A stretch of 64,000 nucleotides of DNA from Eleftheria terrae (GTDB lineage: Bacteria; Pseudomonadota; Gammaproteobacteria; Burkholderiales; Burkholderiaceae_C), in assembly GCF_030419005.1 (NCBI RefSeq), contig NZ_CP106953.1:673246-737245 (forward strand). Direction: 5' to 3'. Position 1 is the stretch's first letter. Every line of letters starts with the position of its first letter. Both the position numbers and the translations under genes were made by a program. This document shows, in pieces, positions 8,738 to 17,812 of this stretch. The notes below the pieces were generated by a model. It ran no database searches. It was given only the letters and a program-made list of their open reading frames with translations, and was not told where the DNA came from.

Positions 8738-9130
8738 ATGGCGGCCTCGATGACTGGCGATCAAGCACGGAAGGAAGCCTGGCTGGCGTTGGCGGACCTC
8801 TTCCTCGACACCACGGTGGATGAGCGCGCCATCGCCCGCATTGCCAGCCAGCTGCGTCGCACCGGACTGCCGCTGGACGAACTGGAGCGTCTCTACGAAC
8901 GCGAAGTGGCGCCTGCATGCTGGCGGAACCTCGCCACCGTGCCAGGAGGGGAATGGCTGGGTTTTGACGCCGAATCGCTGGTGCGCACCATCGAGCAGAA
9001 GCGATTGCATGCGCCCGACCTGTCCTGGTGGGACCGCTGGCGCATCAGCCGCTGGACCGCCAGCACCCGTGACGATTGGCTCCGGGTGAAACGAGTACTG
9101 CAGGGCGAGGATGCGGAGAATGTCCGGTAG
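8738..9130 (+). CDS. DUF7079-like putative immunity protein
   Basis: 130 residues from the ATG at 8738, four bases after the preceding stop, so the two genes are almost certainly co-translated; GACGAG serves as a weak ribosome site. The N-terminus (EAWLALADLFLDTTVDERAI) and the middle (REVAPACWRNLATVPGGEWLGF) match the small acidic family I know as DUF7079, often found beside polymorphic toxins. It is soluble with no signal peptide, so it would act on the cytoplasmic side or at the inner face of the membrane. Family identification is from memory of the pattern. Confidence 0.6.
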   Translation: MAASMTGDQARKEAWLALADLFLDTTVDERAIARIASQLRRTGLPLDELERLYEREVAPACWRNLATVPGGEWLGFDAESLVRTIEQKRLHAPDLSWWDRWRISRWTASTRDDWLRVKRVLQGEDAENVR

Positions 9131-9291
9131 GCGCGCTCAGGCCGAGGCGCCTTCCACCCGCCTGCCGGTGCTGTGCAGGTAACAGGCGCGAAGCTCGCAT
9201 GCAACCCGGGCGTGACGAGGTTGTGAGGCGCAGCGGAAGCGGTCTGCAGGCCCAAGGTCGCCCCGGCAAGTAGACATTCCAGCACAGGAAT

Positions 9292-9624
9292 CTACGGCGG
9301 TCGCGATCCTGGACGTGAACTGCCGCGGCGGCAGCCCGCCCAGGGGGCGCCGTGAGGCCGGCGCTCGTTGTCGTCGAGCCGCCATTCCTCGGTCATGTGC
9401 TGCGCCTGCTCGATCGACTTGAACAGGTAGGCGTCGAGCACCGCGTTGCGGTACGTGCGGTTGAACCGCTCGATGGAGGCGCTCCGGTTCGGCTCTGCTG
9501 CCTTGATGACGCGCGGTGCGAGGCCCTTGGAAGCAACCCGCTCGGTAAAGCCTGCGACCTCATCGCCCGCCGCTTCCTTCAGGATCGCCACGATCTGGCT
9601 CTCGCTGGACTTGCTCTCCTTCAT
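9292..9624 (-). pseudogene. IS3-family transposase remnant with large internal deletion
   Basis: The frame starts MKESKSSESQIVAILKEA, the usual OrfA beginning of an IS3-group element. It then jumps to the end of OrfB (SIERFNRTYRNAVLDAYLF, then MTEEWRLDDNERRPHGA), losing the helix-turn-helix remainder and almost all of the DDE core. The last part is also frameshifted: GLPPRQF, the normal ending, is in another frame. It cannot transpose. Confidence 0.85.
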
Positions 9625-9995
9625 CGCGTCCTCGCGTTTCCTTCTGAGGCCGCATTCACCAGATCAGGCTGTCTACGAGGCGGGAAGCTCAGGACGGGAG
9701 ACGCGACTACCGCTAGGTAGCGTTCCCCCCGCCGCATCGTGCGTATCCCACCCGCTCGCTTCGCCGGGCAGCACCCCCAGGATGCCGGCGGTGCAGCCCG
9801 ACAACGAGCAGCGTCGAGAGCGATGCATTTCCCTTCGACCCGGAGCGCGTCCGAACGACTGGCACGGCGGAAAGGGGCAGCTCAGGGGCAGCCGCGATTT
9901 ATCGATGAGGTGCCACACCGCTGCCGCGTGCGGCTGCCAGTGTCCGCCATGCGGAAGTCCGCTGGTCTTCCCCAGGCCAACAGCAGAGTCGATGT
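9625..9995. other. No gene recognised
   Basis: 370 bases between the IS3 scar and the chemoreceptor 3' end. Open frames here are short, with no family resemblance or ribosome site. It probably contains more decayed mobile-element or duplicated sequence. Confidence 0.4.
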
Positions 9996-11234
9996 TCAGG
10001 AAAGCTTGAAGGTCGACACGGATTCAACCAGACGTCCGGCCTGGCTATTGAGATGGGTGGCGGCTGCCGAGCACTCTTCCACCATCGCCGCATTGCGCTG
10101 CGTGGCATCGTCCATCTGCGTGATCGCAACGCTGATCTGCTCAATGCCGGCCGTCTGCTCGCGGCTGGCCGCCGCAATCTCGGCGACGATGTCGCTGACG
10201 CGCTTGACCTCGTGCATCAGGCGCGTGATGGTCGATCCCGCATCGGTGGTCTGCTGTGACCCCAGTTCCACCTGCGTGACCGAGCTGCCGATCAGCGACT
10301 TCACTTCCTTCGCGGCGCCGGCACAGCGCTGCGCCAGCGTGCGCACTTCGGCAGCCACCACCGAGAACCCGCGGCCTTGCTCTCCAGCACGGGCGGCTTC
10401 TACGGCCGCATTGAGGGCGAGGATGTTGGTCTGGAAGGCGATGCCATCAATGACGCCGATGATGTCGGCCATCTTCCGGGACGACTCATGGATTTCGTTC
10501 ATTGTCGCCACGACCTTACCGACGATGTTCTCGCTGGCGGCCGCTGCGCTGCATGCCGCCATCGCGCGCTGACCAGCCTGCTGCGCGCTTTCGAAGTTGG
10601 TGCGGGCCGTACCGGTGATCTGCTCCATCGACGCGGCAGCTTCCTGCAGAGCGCTCGCCTGCTGCTCCGTACGCGCCGAGAGGTCGCTGTTGCCGGACGC
10701 GATCTTGGCCGACGCCGACGCGATCGAGTCGGTGGCGAGGCGCACATTGCCGACGACGCGGCCCAAGTCCTGGACCATGCCGGACAGCGCCTGCATCAAC
10801 TCGCCAATCTCATCGTGCCGCTCGACCGACGGGCCGTCACGGCGAGTCAGGTCACCGCTGGCCACCCGCCGCACCTGCTCCACGGCAACATGCAGGGGAT
10901 GCACGATGCTGCGCCAGATGACCCAGGCGACCGCGACACCAGCCACCACCGAGACACTGGCGAGAACGACCAACCAGTTGCGGGCCGCCTCATGCGCCTC
11001 CTGCAAGTCCTTGGAAATGGCACCGATGTGCGCACACTGGTAGGCGGAGAAATCGCGCAGTCCGTGGCCGTACTCGTCAAGCAGCGGAGAAAGGTGCTTC
11101 TCGGCTTCGGCACAAGCAAGGTCCAACTGCTGTTCTTCCTTGAGTTTGTTGATCTCGCCCAGCTTCTTCAGGGCCTGGGCACGCAGCGCCGAAGACTGGT
11201 CGAACAGCCACTTTTCCTCGTCTTCGCTGATCAT
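9996..11234 (-). pseudogene. Methyl-accepting chemotaxis protein lacking its 5' end
   Basis: What remains reads as one TM helix ([20 protein letters not shown]), a HAMP domain, and a complete cytoplasmic signalling hairpin with the tip [20 protein letters not shown]. That tip contacts CheA and CheW. The normal first TM helix and most of the four-helix periplasmic sensor are missing. The frame stays open beyond 11234 to 11465, but that extension reads as unrelated sequence (a PEP-CTERM gene tail lies there on the other strand). Residues before the ATG, such as TGKTRT, still look like interior sensor-domain sequence, so the true start was lost. The product would be a single-span, ligand-blind receptor if made at all. 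Confidence 0.75.
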
Positions 11235-11397
11235 GGTGCGGGTTTTCCCTGTTTGGATCGAACTGCCACACGAGCATCCGATTCCAGCAGTGACCCAGGC
11301 ATCGGGCGGGCACCGGCTTCGACCTTGCAATTCCAGATCTGTACTTCGTCTGGACCGCCCTCGCTTGCGGAGGCCTTCGAAGTCGTTGTTGTGGCAG

Positions 11398-11682
11398 CTG
11401 AGCACCCGGCTGGACCCGATCACCGGCAGCGGCTGGAAGCCGAGGGGCGGGGTCGACATCAACAACCGCGGGCAGATCCTGGCCGAGGGCTATAGCCTGG
11501 CGCAGGGAATCGGCGGTGCCGTATTGCTCACGCCGATGCCCGAACCGCAGACGATGGCACTGATGCTCGTCGGGATCGGAGCCGTCGCATGGGGTGCTCG
11601 GTGGCGCGCTTGGGCTCGGCCTGCGGCGTCTGTCAAGACCCCGCCTAGACGCGCATTCTCGCAATGGGCTCCGTGGCGATGA
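11398..11682 (+). pseudogene. 3' fragment of a PEP-CTERM protein gene
   Basis: The translation contains [20 protein letters not shown], like a HAF-type surface repeat, followed by the PEP-CTERM sorting signal PMPEPQTMALMLVGIGAVAW and a basic end (RWR). The upstream part of such a gene is absent; instead the opposite strand carries the truncated chemoreceptor. The fragment also overlaps the 3' end of the CoA-transferase gene. It marks a rearrangement junction. Confidence 0.7.
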
Positions 11683-12295
11683 GGCGTGTGCCGGTGAGGC
11701 CCTGGACCGTGTCCAGTTCGACTCCCGGCGCCAGCTCCTTCAGGACCATGCCGCTCGCAGTCGGCTCCATCACCGCCATGTCGGTCACGATGAGGTCCAC
11801 CCGGCGCTCGGACGTCAGCGGCAAGGTGCACTGCTCCACGATCTTCGGCTTGCCCTTGACGGTGTGCATCATGGCGACAATCACGCGGCGAGCCCCGGTG
11901 ACGAGATCCATCGCCCCTCCCATGCCCGGCACGATGCTGCCCGGAACCATCCAGTTCGCCAGCCGTCCTATCCGGTCGACCTGCAAGCCGCCCAGGACAG
12001 TGACATCCAGATGTCCTCCGCGGATCAGTCCGAACGACATGGCGCTGTCGAAGGTCGCGGAGCCCGGCAACGCGCTGATCGAGTGGCCTCCGGCATCGGT
12101 AAGGTCTTCGGCCTCAAGGCCCTCCTCGGCAACGGCTTGCATGCCGACGATGCCGTTTTCCGATTGGAAGAAGATCCGGGCATCGCGAGGCACCATCTCG
12201 GCCACCAGCGTCGGCAGACCGATGCCCAGGTTCACGAGATTGCCGGGCCGCAGTTCAAGCGCGACGCGTCTGGCGATCAGCGTTTTCTCATCCAT
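11645..12295 (-). CDS. atoA: 3-oxoacid/acetoacetate CoA-transferase, subunit B
   Basis: 216 residues from the ATG at 12295, which overlaps the end of subunit A by eight bases (ATGGATGA), so the pair is translationally coupled. The catalytic glutamate lies in QSENGIVGM (E46), where a glutamyl-CoA thioester forms. Other family blocks are LGIGLPTLVAEMVP and PGMGGAMDLV. With subunit A it moves CoA between acyl-CoA and acetoacetate, so that acetoacetate enters central metabolism as acetoacetyl-CoA. With the adjacent 3-hydroxybutyrate dehydrogenase it forms a ketone-body route, probably used for PHB turnover. ScoB is an equally valid name. Confidence 0.92.
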   Translation of the reverse strand: MDEKTLIARRVALELRPGNLVNLGIGLPTLVAEMVPRDARIFFQSENGIVGMQAVAEEGLEAEDLTDAGGHSISALPGSATFDSAMSFGLIRGGHLDVTVLGGLQVDRIGRLANWMVPGSIVPGMGGAMDLVTGARRVIVAMMHTVKGKPKIVEQCTLPLTSERRVDLIVTDMAVMEPTASGMVLKELAPGVELDTVQGLTGTRLIATEPIARMRV

Positions 12296-12950
12296 GCACT
12301 TGCTCCCGGGCGACAAGATGATCCACGATCACCGCGGGGGTCATGACATCGTCGGGGGCAATCACACCGACCGGCACGATCTCCTGCGGTTCTGCAACGA
12401 CCGTGTCCGCGGCCATCGCCATCAAGGGGTTCAGGTTGCGGGCGGTCAATGCATAGGTGAGATTGCCGATGTGGTCGGCCCTTCTTGCGCACACCAACGC
12501 GTATCGCGCCCGCAGCGGCGTCTCGAGCAGGAAGCGCCGGCCTTCGATATCGATCGTTCGCTTGCCCTCTTCGACCAGCGTACCGACGCCGGTGGGCGTC
12601 AGCACACCGCCCAGCCCATGGCCACCGGCCCGGATCCGTTCTGCCAGGGTGCCTTGGGGAACCAACTCGACCTCGAGCAGTCCGTCGAGCATTTGCCGCT
12701 GTGTCTCCGGGTTCGTTCCGATGTGGCTGACGACGAGGCGGCGAACCAGCCGCGCCGAAATGAGTTTGCCAATCCCGACGCCTGGACGCGCGCTGTCGTT
12801 GGCAATCACGTGCAAGTCCTTCCGACCTTGTCGGACCAATTCATCGATCAGCCGGCGGGGTGATCCAACACCCATGAAGCCGCCGATCATCAGGGTCGAG
12901 CCGTCCGCAACGTGCTCAACAAACTCGGCAATCTTGACGGTTTTCCCCAT
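12288..12950 (-). CDS. atoD: 3-oxoacid/acetoacetate CoA-transferase, subunit A
   Basis: 220 residues from the ATG at 12950 (MGKTVKIAEFVEHVADGSTL); the upstream in-frame extension is not typical. The glycine-rich CoA-binding block is IGGFMGVGSPRRLIDELV, and PQGTLAERIRAGGHGLGG is the family's middle motif. The full length matches the family. It forms a heterotetramer with the subunit encoded by the overlapping downstream gene. It lies 59 bases after the bdhA stop in the same direction, suggesting one operon: bdhA, atoD, atoA. The alternative name is scoA. Confidence 0.92.
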   Translation of the reverse strand: MGKTVKIAEFVEHVADGSTLMIGGFMGVGSPRRLIDELVRQGRKDLHVIANDSARPGVGIGKLISARLVRRLVVSHIGTNPETQRQMLDGLLEVELVPQGTLAERIRAGGHGLGGVLTPTGVGTLVEEGKRTIDIEGRRFLLETPLRARYALVCARRADHIGNLTYALTARNLNPLMAMAADTVVAEPQEIVPVGVIAPDDVMTPAVIVDHLVAREQVHG

Positions 12951-13009
12951 GAGTGCCCTCTGTGGATGATGAGTACAAGGTCGACGACAGATGCCAGCAC
13001 TGGCGAACC

Positions 13010-13792
13010 TCAACGCGCGGTCCAGCCTCCATCCATGGTCAGGGCTGCGCCGGTGATGGAGGCGGCACTGTCCGAGCACAGGAACAGCACCAGGTCAGCG
13101 AGCTCCTGCTGCCCGACGAAGCGCTTGTTCGGCTGCGAAGCGAGGATCACGTCTTCAACGACCTGCTGCTCCGAAAGGCGGTGTGCCCGGGCCTGCTCTT
13201 TGATCTGGCCGTCGACCAGCGGCGTGCGCACGTATCCCGGGCAGATCGCGTTGCAGGTGATGCCGGTCTCGGCCACTTCGAGCGCAACGGTCTTCGTCAA
13301 TCCCAGCGCGCCGTGCTTGGCAGCCACATAGGCCGATTTGTAGGGTGAGGCTACCAAGCCATGGGCGGAAGTGATGTTGACGATGCGGCCATGATTGCGC
13401 CGTTTCATGCCGGGCAGTGCCGCTTTGATCGTATGGAAGTTCGATGTCAAGTTGACCGCGAGGATCTGCGACCACTTCTCGTCAGGGAACTCGTCCACCG
13501 GAGCGATGAACTGGATGCCGGCGTTGTTCACCAGGATGTCGACCGCACCGAACTGCTCCTCCGCCTCGATCACCATCTGGCGAACCTGCGCCGGCTGCGT
13601 CATGTCGGCGGGCGAGTAGGCGACGCGAACGGACGTCTCGGCCTCCAAGGCCGCGCGCTGCTGCTCGATCTGTCTTGCATCACCGAAGCCGTTCAACATG
13701 ACCCTCACGCCTGCCCGGGCCAGCGTCTCTGCGATGCCCAGGCCGATGCCGCTGGTCGAACCGGTCACGATGGCGGAAAGGCCTTTCAGCAT
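13010..13792 (-). CDS. bdhA: D-3-hydroxybutyrate dehydrogenase (SDR family)
   Basis: 260 residues, full length. The NAD-binding motif is TGSTSGIG (G11 to G17), with NNAG at 89-92, and the catalytic triad is S142 (NITSAHG), Y155 and K159 (SAYVAAKHG). The block AICPGYVRTPLVDGQI and the C-terminal GAALTMDGGWTAR are typical of bacterial BDH. It oxidises (R)-3-hydroxybutyrate to acetoacetate with NAD in the cytoplasm; acetoacetate is then activated by the CoA-transferase encoded just downstream. In PHB-storing bacteria this is the mobilisation route. It is the first gene of a three-gene minus-strand set. Confidence 0.93.
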   Translation of the reverse strand: MLKGLSAIVTGSTSGIGLGIAETLARAGVRVMLNGFGDARQIEQQRAALEAETSVRVAYSPADMTQPAQVRQMVIEAEEQFGAVDILVNNAGIQFIAPVDEFPDEKWSQILAVNLTSNFHTIKAALPGMKRRNHGRIVNITSAHGLVASPYKSAYVAAKHGALGLTKTVALEVAETGITCNAICPGYVRTPLVDGQIKEQARAHRLSEQQVVEDVILASQPNKRFVGQQELADLVLFLCSDSAASITGAALTMDGGWTAR

Positions 13793-13888
13793 GGTCGCGT
13801 CTCCAATTCATTTCGCTGGTGAAGTGATAGGGCTGCGGCAGCGATGGATTCAGCCTCTTCTCGGCCATGCCTGCGCTCACGGTTGAAC

Positions 13889-14137
13889 TCATGCGTGCGC
13901 AGCAGCGTCTTGGTGTTCACGCACCTGTTCGCGCGACAGCTTGTGGATGTCCTTGGGAACACCGTCGACGGGCTTCCCGCTCTGGAACTGCTTGCCACAG
14001 GGGTGTGTGCTCCGGATGGCATCGCGGTCGGCCTTCATCTCCTGGCGGTCTTCATCCACACGGGAGGCCCGATGCCGTTCTCCCCCCAGGTGCTGCTGCC
14101 TGCGTGGGCGGCCAGCGATGCGACACGAGATGGACAT
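13889..14137 (-). CDS. Small hypothetical or fragment, up to 82 residues
   Basis: Not recognised. The C-terminal half (KADRDAIRSTHPCGKQF, then SGKPVDGVPKDIHKLSREQV) has GC-rich third positions and looks coding, while the first ~30 residues are Arg-rich and doubtful. A second ATG at 14038 is directly preceded by CCAGGAG, closer than is normal for a ribosome site. It may be the surviving end of a longer gene. It lies upstream of bdhA on the same strand, but there is no evidence that it belongs to that operon. The rest of 13793-14336 shows nothing. Confidence 0.3.
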   Translation of the reverse strand: MSISCRIAGRPRRQQHLGGERHRASRVDEDRQEMKADRDAIRSTHPCGKQFQSGKPVDGVPKDIHKLSREQVREHQDAAAHA

Positions 14138-14336
14138 TCAAGGGCCACTCCCCAGCAGCAAAGGTCCGGAGACAAGAGACTCTCCTTACGATAGGCGCTG
14201 AAGGAGAAGCGGGTATCAGCGAAAGGGGAAGCTGGGACGGGCTGAGACCCAGGGCTCCCCAGGGCAGCCCTTCGGTCCTGATCGGGCGCTGGGTGCAACA
14301 GCAAGCTCCGGTACGCAGGGCCTGCCACGGCTCGCG

Positions 14337-14969
14337 TCACTTGACCGTGTATCCCCTGCCTTCAAGACAGGCGGCACGCGCTCTTGCAAATGAGAGTTGC
14401 TGCTGTTGCAGTGCGGCTTGCGGCTGAGCCGCCGTCTGATTGGCGGCTGCGTTCTGTCGCCGGCTTTGTCCACGCGCCGCGGCAGCGCCCGCCACCGCCC
14501 CGGCACCCGCCTCGTCGCCGACGATCTCGCCAACCACCGCACCCCTCGCTGCGCCCCGTGCACCCGCGCCGGGGGTGGTTTGCGTGGGGCTCACCGCGGT
14601 GCTGGATGCGGTGTTCTGCCGCCTGCTTTGCCCGCGTGCGGCAACAGCGCCGGCGGCCGCACCGGCGCCTGCCTCGTCACCAACGATCTCGCCGACCACG
14701 GCTCCCCTCATGGCGCCTCGGGCACCGGCCCCCGGGGTGGTTCCGGTGGGAGTCGTCGGTGATGTGGTCGCCGCGGCGGCTCCAGGCTGCTGGGCGGGAT
14801 CGAAGCCGCTCTGTTGGATGGCCCAGCCTTGGCAGGCCGCCTCGTCGCTCTTCTGCTGCTTTGGCGTCTGTCCTCGGGCCGGATGCACAAACTGCTGCGA
14901 CTGCTGCGCCCCGGCAGGGAAGACCAGCACCGCGGACAAGGCCAAGATGTACAAGAATTGCTGAGTCAT
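14337..14969 (-). CDS. Exported glycine-zipper protein with internal duplication
   Basis: 210 residues from the ATG at 14969 (MTQQFLYILALSAVLVFPAGA), a clear signal peptide cleaved near AGAQQ. The mature part starts with a Gln-rich region containing DEAACQGWAIQQSGFDP. Two near-identical ~40-residue blocks follow, each with TTPGAGARGA, GAVVGEIVGDEAGAGA and ARGQSRRQN, separated by a Thr/Ser-rich linker. The repeated small-residue pattern is the glycine zipper of outer-membrane or envelope proteins of the YmgG/OmpA-like group. It ends with LSFARARAACLEGRGYTVK, a common ending in this group. Single-block versions are usual, so the second block is a local duplication visible at DNA level. Confidence 0.75.
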   Translation of the reverse strand: MTQQFLYILALSAVLVFPAGAQQSQQFVHPARGQTPKQQKSDEAACQGWAIQQSGFDPAQQPGAAAATTSPTTPTGTTPGAGARGAMRGAVVGEIVGDEAGAGAAAGAVAARGQSRRQNTASSTAVSPTQTTPGAGARGAARGAVVGEIVGDEAGAGAVAGAAAARGQSRRQNAAANQTAAQPQAALQQQQLSFARARAACLEGRGYTVK

Positions 14970-15169
14970 GCCGATGGCCTCCTGGGGTCCACGAGAAAGA
15001 ACAGATTGACGCGGCGGCCGCGACAATGCCCATCCTCAGCGTGGCACCCAAGGCCGCGGCAGAACATTGGACTTTGGTTCGACACCGTGTCTTGTCCCGC
15101 CGCCACCGGGTGGGCTGGGCGAGGCAAAGGCACTGCTCCACAGTGCGGCGACGGCGATGCTGCACCGGA

Positions 15170-15440
15170 GAGCACGAGGGTGTCGCGCGCCACGGTCGAG
15201 CGTTTGATCCGGCTCTTGGGACTGCGCCACACGATGCGGAGCAAGGTGGCGCGCACCACCGTGACCAACGCCGCTGCACTCTGAATCGACACCGGGTCAG
15301 CCGGCAGTTCGAGGCCGACAACCCGAATCAGCTGTGGCCTTTGTCATCGACGTCATCGTGCGTCGCATCTTGGCCGGCGCGCAGCGCCCGGATGCGAACG
15401 ACATCCTGCTCGACCCCCAGGTATGTCCCTTCCGCTGGAG
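15170..15440 (+). pseudogene. IS3-family OrfB remnant
   Basis: One frame reads SRATVERLIRLLGLRHTMRS and KVARTTVTNAAAL, the pre-catalytic part of IS3-type OrfB. After a frameshift come VSRQFEADNPNQLW and then, after a deletion of the first catalytic Asp region, FVIDVIVRRILAGAQRPDAN. Order and spacing fit an OrfB that lost about 20 residues and two reading frames. It is not functional. Confidence 0.75.
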
Positions 15441-16291
15441 CCGGCACCACCTACTACTGTCATCTGGTGAGCCAGACCGTGCCAAAGCGACTTGAACCGG
15501 CCACCGTCACGGAAACTGGTGCAGTTCAGTCAAGCCTTTAGCTGGCAAGGGTGCTTCAGCAGAAGCAATTCTTGAAATTTTGAACTGGTTGCAGCGCGCA
15601 GGACACCCGTTGAGATCATCCGGCACGAAGCGTCTGCGGTAAGTGTGAAGGCTGGCTGCTCGAGCGACAGCGTCCGTGGCGTTGACATCAAGCAACGCGC
15701 GAGCTCACCTGCCCGAGAACGGATCGCCACTGAACCGCGCGCCCCCAGTTCCGACGATTGTCATGGTCCGTTCCCCGAGACAACTCAACGTGCAGCAGCA
15801 GAACGCCCGTGTCGAGAACCGCATTCGGCGTGAAGCACTCTACTGGCGCCAGCGTGGCGCTCCCGACGCGCTGAGAAGGCACGGCGAAGCGCACCGCATC
15901 GATGGCGCAAGCTCGATCATCAGCGAACTTGATATCGGGTACCCTGGGATGCCGACGTTGTTCGGCCTATTGCTCACTCAGGAAGAGCGGTCCGTCCAAT
16001 TCGAGATCGATATCGATCCGGACAGCGGCAGCGTCTCGATCGAAAGATGGATTGACGCCACTGATCGGCAGAACCTGGGTGAACGCCAAGCTCGAGAAGT
16101 TGCCGGCCAGCGGCACTCTCTGAGCGCTGCCGTGTCCTCACGCCCCGAACCGAGAACGCCTTCGGGCCCGCCGCTCAATGTCGAGCAGGGCGGAGGCCGT
16201 CCTTCTGCAGCTCATCAGACGCGGCACGCCTCTACAAGAATGTACGCCTTGCGGTGGCGCCCGATGCACCACCGCCCCCCCCGGCCACGGC
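15441..16291 (+). other. Largely unassigned region; one possible weak gene
   Basis: A plus-strand frame from about 15763 to 16410 contains a plausible soluble stretch (ISELDIGYPGMPTLFGLLLT, then SVQFEIDIDPDSGSVSIERW). Its third positions are less GC-rich than those of the neighbours. It has no clear ribosome site, and its C-terminal part degrades into Arg/Pro-rich noise overlapping the PEP-CTERM gene on the other strand. I treat it as a possible foreign or decayed gene, not a firm call. Confidence 0.3.
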
Positions 16292-17023
16292 TCAGGCCGC
16301 TGTGCCCGGCCGGTTCTGGCGGCGACGGAGCGTCACCAACGCGCCGAGGCCGGCCAGCGCCAGCGCCGCGCTGGCCGGCTCGGGCACTGCTGGCCCCATG
16401 GTGGAGATGAAGAAGCCGCTGGAGATGAACACAGGAAGCTGCGTCTCCGAGGCTGACAGGTTCTCGAAGGTGTAGGAAAACAGCGCCGACGCTGGCGAGT
16501 CGGGATAGTGGGTGCCATCAGCCACCGCTGCCCGGGCCAGTTCACCCGGCTCGCCGTACAGGCCAATGGAGGCATGAGCATTTGATATGTCGCAGCCGTC
16601 ACAGCGGGCTGCTGCGTCGAGCTGGGCCGAAACCGTGAGCGACGAGTACGGGGCAAGGGACAGATGGGCCCAGCTCATGTCCAGACTGTGCATCAGCTGG
16701 TCGTTGCGCGTCGCGTGCGCCCGCACTGCGAGGCCGGTTGGCGTGCTCGTCATCACGACGGTGCCGGTGCGCAGTTCCAACTCCGGCAGGAATTCGTCGC
16801 CCTCGTGGTTGGCGGTCCAGGCGTAGTAGTCGAAATTCTTGTACTCGGCCTTACCAGAAGTGATCCGGTACGAGGCCGCCACGCCGTCTTCCGGCCGGAG
16901 ATCGCCGACCGACATCTGGAAATGGCTGACGGACGAGGACGCATCGGCCGTTGCCGCCAAAGCGGCTGGAGCGATGGCGAGCGCGGCGGTCAGGGCCAAG
17001 GTGAACTTGAGCGAATGCAGCAT
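16292..17023 (-). CDS. PEP-CTERM sorting domain protein
   Basis: 243 residues. The N-terminal signal peptide (LKFTLALTAALAIAPAALA) is followed by a beta-rich ectodomain with a Cys pair (RCDGCDIS). The C-terminus is the PEP-CTERM signal: VPEPASAALALAGLGAL, then a short basic end (RRRQNRP). Such proteins are exported, anchored and then processed by exosortase, and are common in Burkholderiales that make extracellular polysaccharide and biofilm. No exosortase gene is in the window. The start has GGGAGTG upstream (complement near 17030). The ectodomain family is not recognised. Confidence 0.85.
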   Translation of the reverse strand: MLHSLKFTLALTAALAIAPAALAATADASSSVSHFQMSVGDLRPEDGVAASYRITSGKAEYKNFDYYAWTANHEGDEFLPELELRTGTVVMTSTPTGLAVRAHATRNDQLMHSLDMSWAHLSLAPYSSLTVSAQLDAAARCDGCDISNAHASIGLYGEPGELARAAVADGTHYPDSPASALFSYTFENLSASETQLPVFISSGFFISTMGPAVPEPASAALALAGLGALVTLRRRQNRPGTAA

Positions 17024-17812
17024 GCGGCACTCCCTGTTGGGGCCGCAAGCCTAATATTGATCGACGCAAAGAGCGGTTTTCATGTGCAACATTGCCGACG
17101 GCTGCCTGCGCAATGCCGGCTGGCGCCAGTTGTTTGCCCGTGAGCAGCGGCGCGGCCCCATGCGGCGTTCGCCTGGCTGGCGCACCGCTTCGAGCGCCCG
17201 CTGCAGTTGGCGATCGGTTCGTCCGTGGTCGGCAGTTGCGCCGGCCAATCAATGGCTCGCTGGCCCTGGTGTCGTGGCGGCGCTCATCCGCAACGCGGTC
17301 TGCTTCTCGGGCTGCGCCGAGTGCCCGACTCGATCCCGACGCGGCTGGCGGCACTGCCGGGCGGCGCGCCCCTGCGCTTGCTTGTGCCGCTGCGCTGGCT
17401 TGGCCCGGTCGCTCTTGCGCAGCTCTGCTGCACCGCGGCCGCGGTCTCCCTCGCTTTAATCTTCGAGGTCGCTTCAAACCCCACGCGCTGCGCGAGGTGA
17501 AACGCAAGCCGGCCTTCTGCAGCTGGCGAGCCATGCCGAGCCACCCCTCTCTTGGGGGGATGGGTGTGCTACAGGCCCGAACTACACTTGCCGACCAAGA
17601 CAATCGGCACCCCGGCCGCCGTCACGCGCTGCTGCGAGGATGCCACCCCAGGGAGGGGTTCCAATGCCGCTTTGCCGCCCGGCTTTCGCTGGTCCATCGA
17701 GCTCGACCGCCGGCTCGTCCGCCGTGTCCACCCGGTACCCCACCGGCGCTGCCCGCTGCGCTCTTGTGCGCGCCGCCGGCCCCTCCTCGGTCTGCCGACC
17801 CTCTCCTGCCAG
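17024..17812. other. Region without a confident gene upstream of vgrG
   Basis: Frames on both strands here are Ala/Arg/Cys-rich and have no ribosome site. A hydrophobic Leu/Ala-rich reading at about 17320-17460 (ALPGGAPLRLLVPLRWLGPV) might be a decayed membrane protein. The vgrG frame is open leftwards to 17552, but that part looks non-coding. The promoter for vgrG-rhs should lie here; I could not locate it. Confidence 0.4.
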
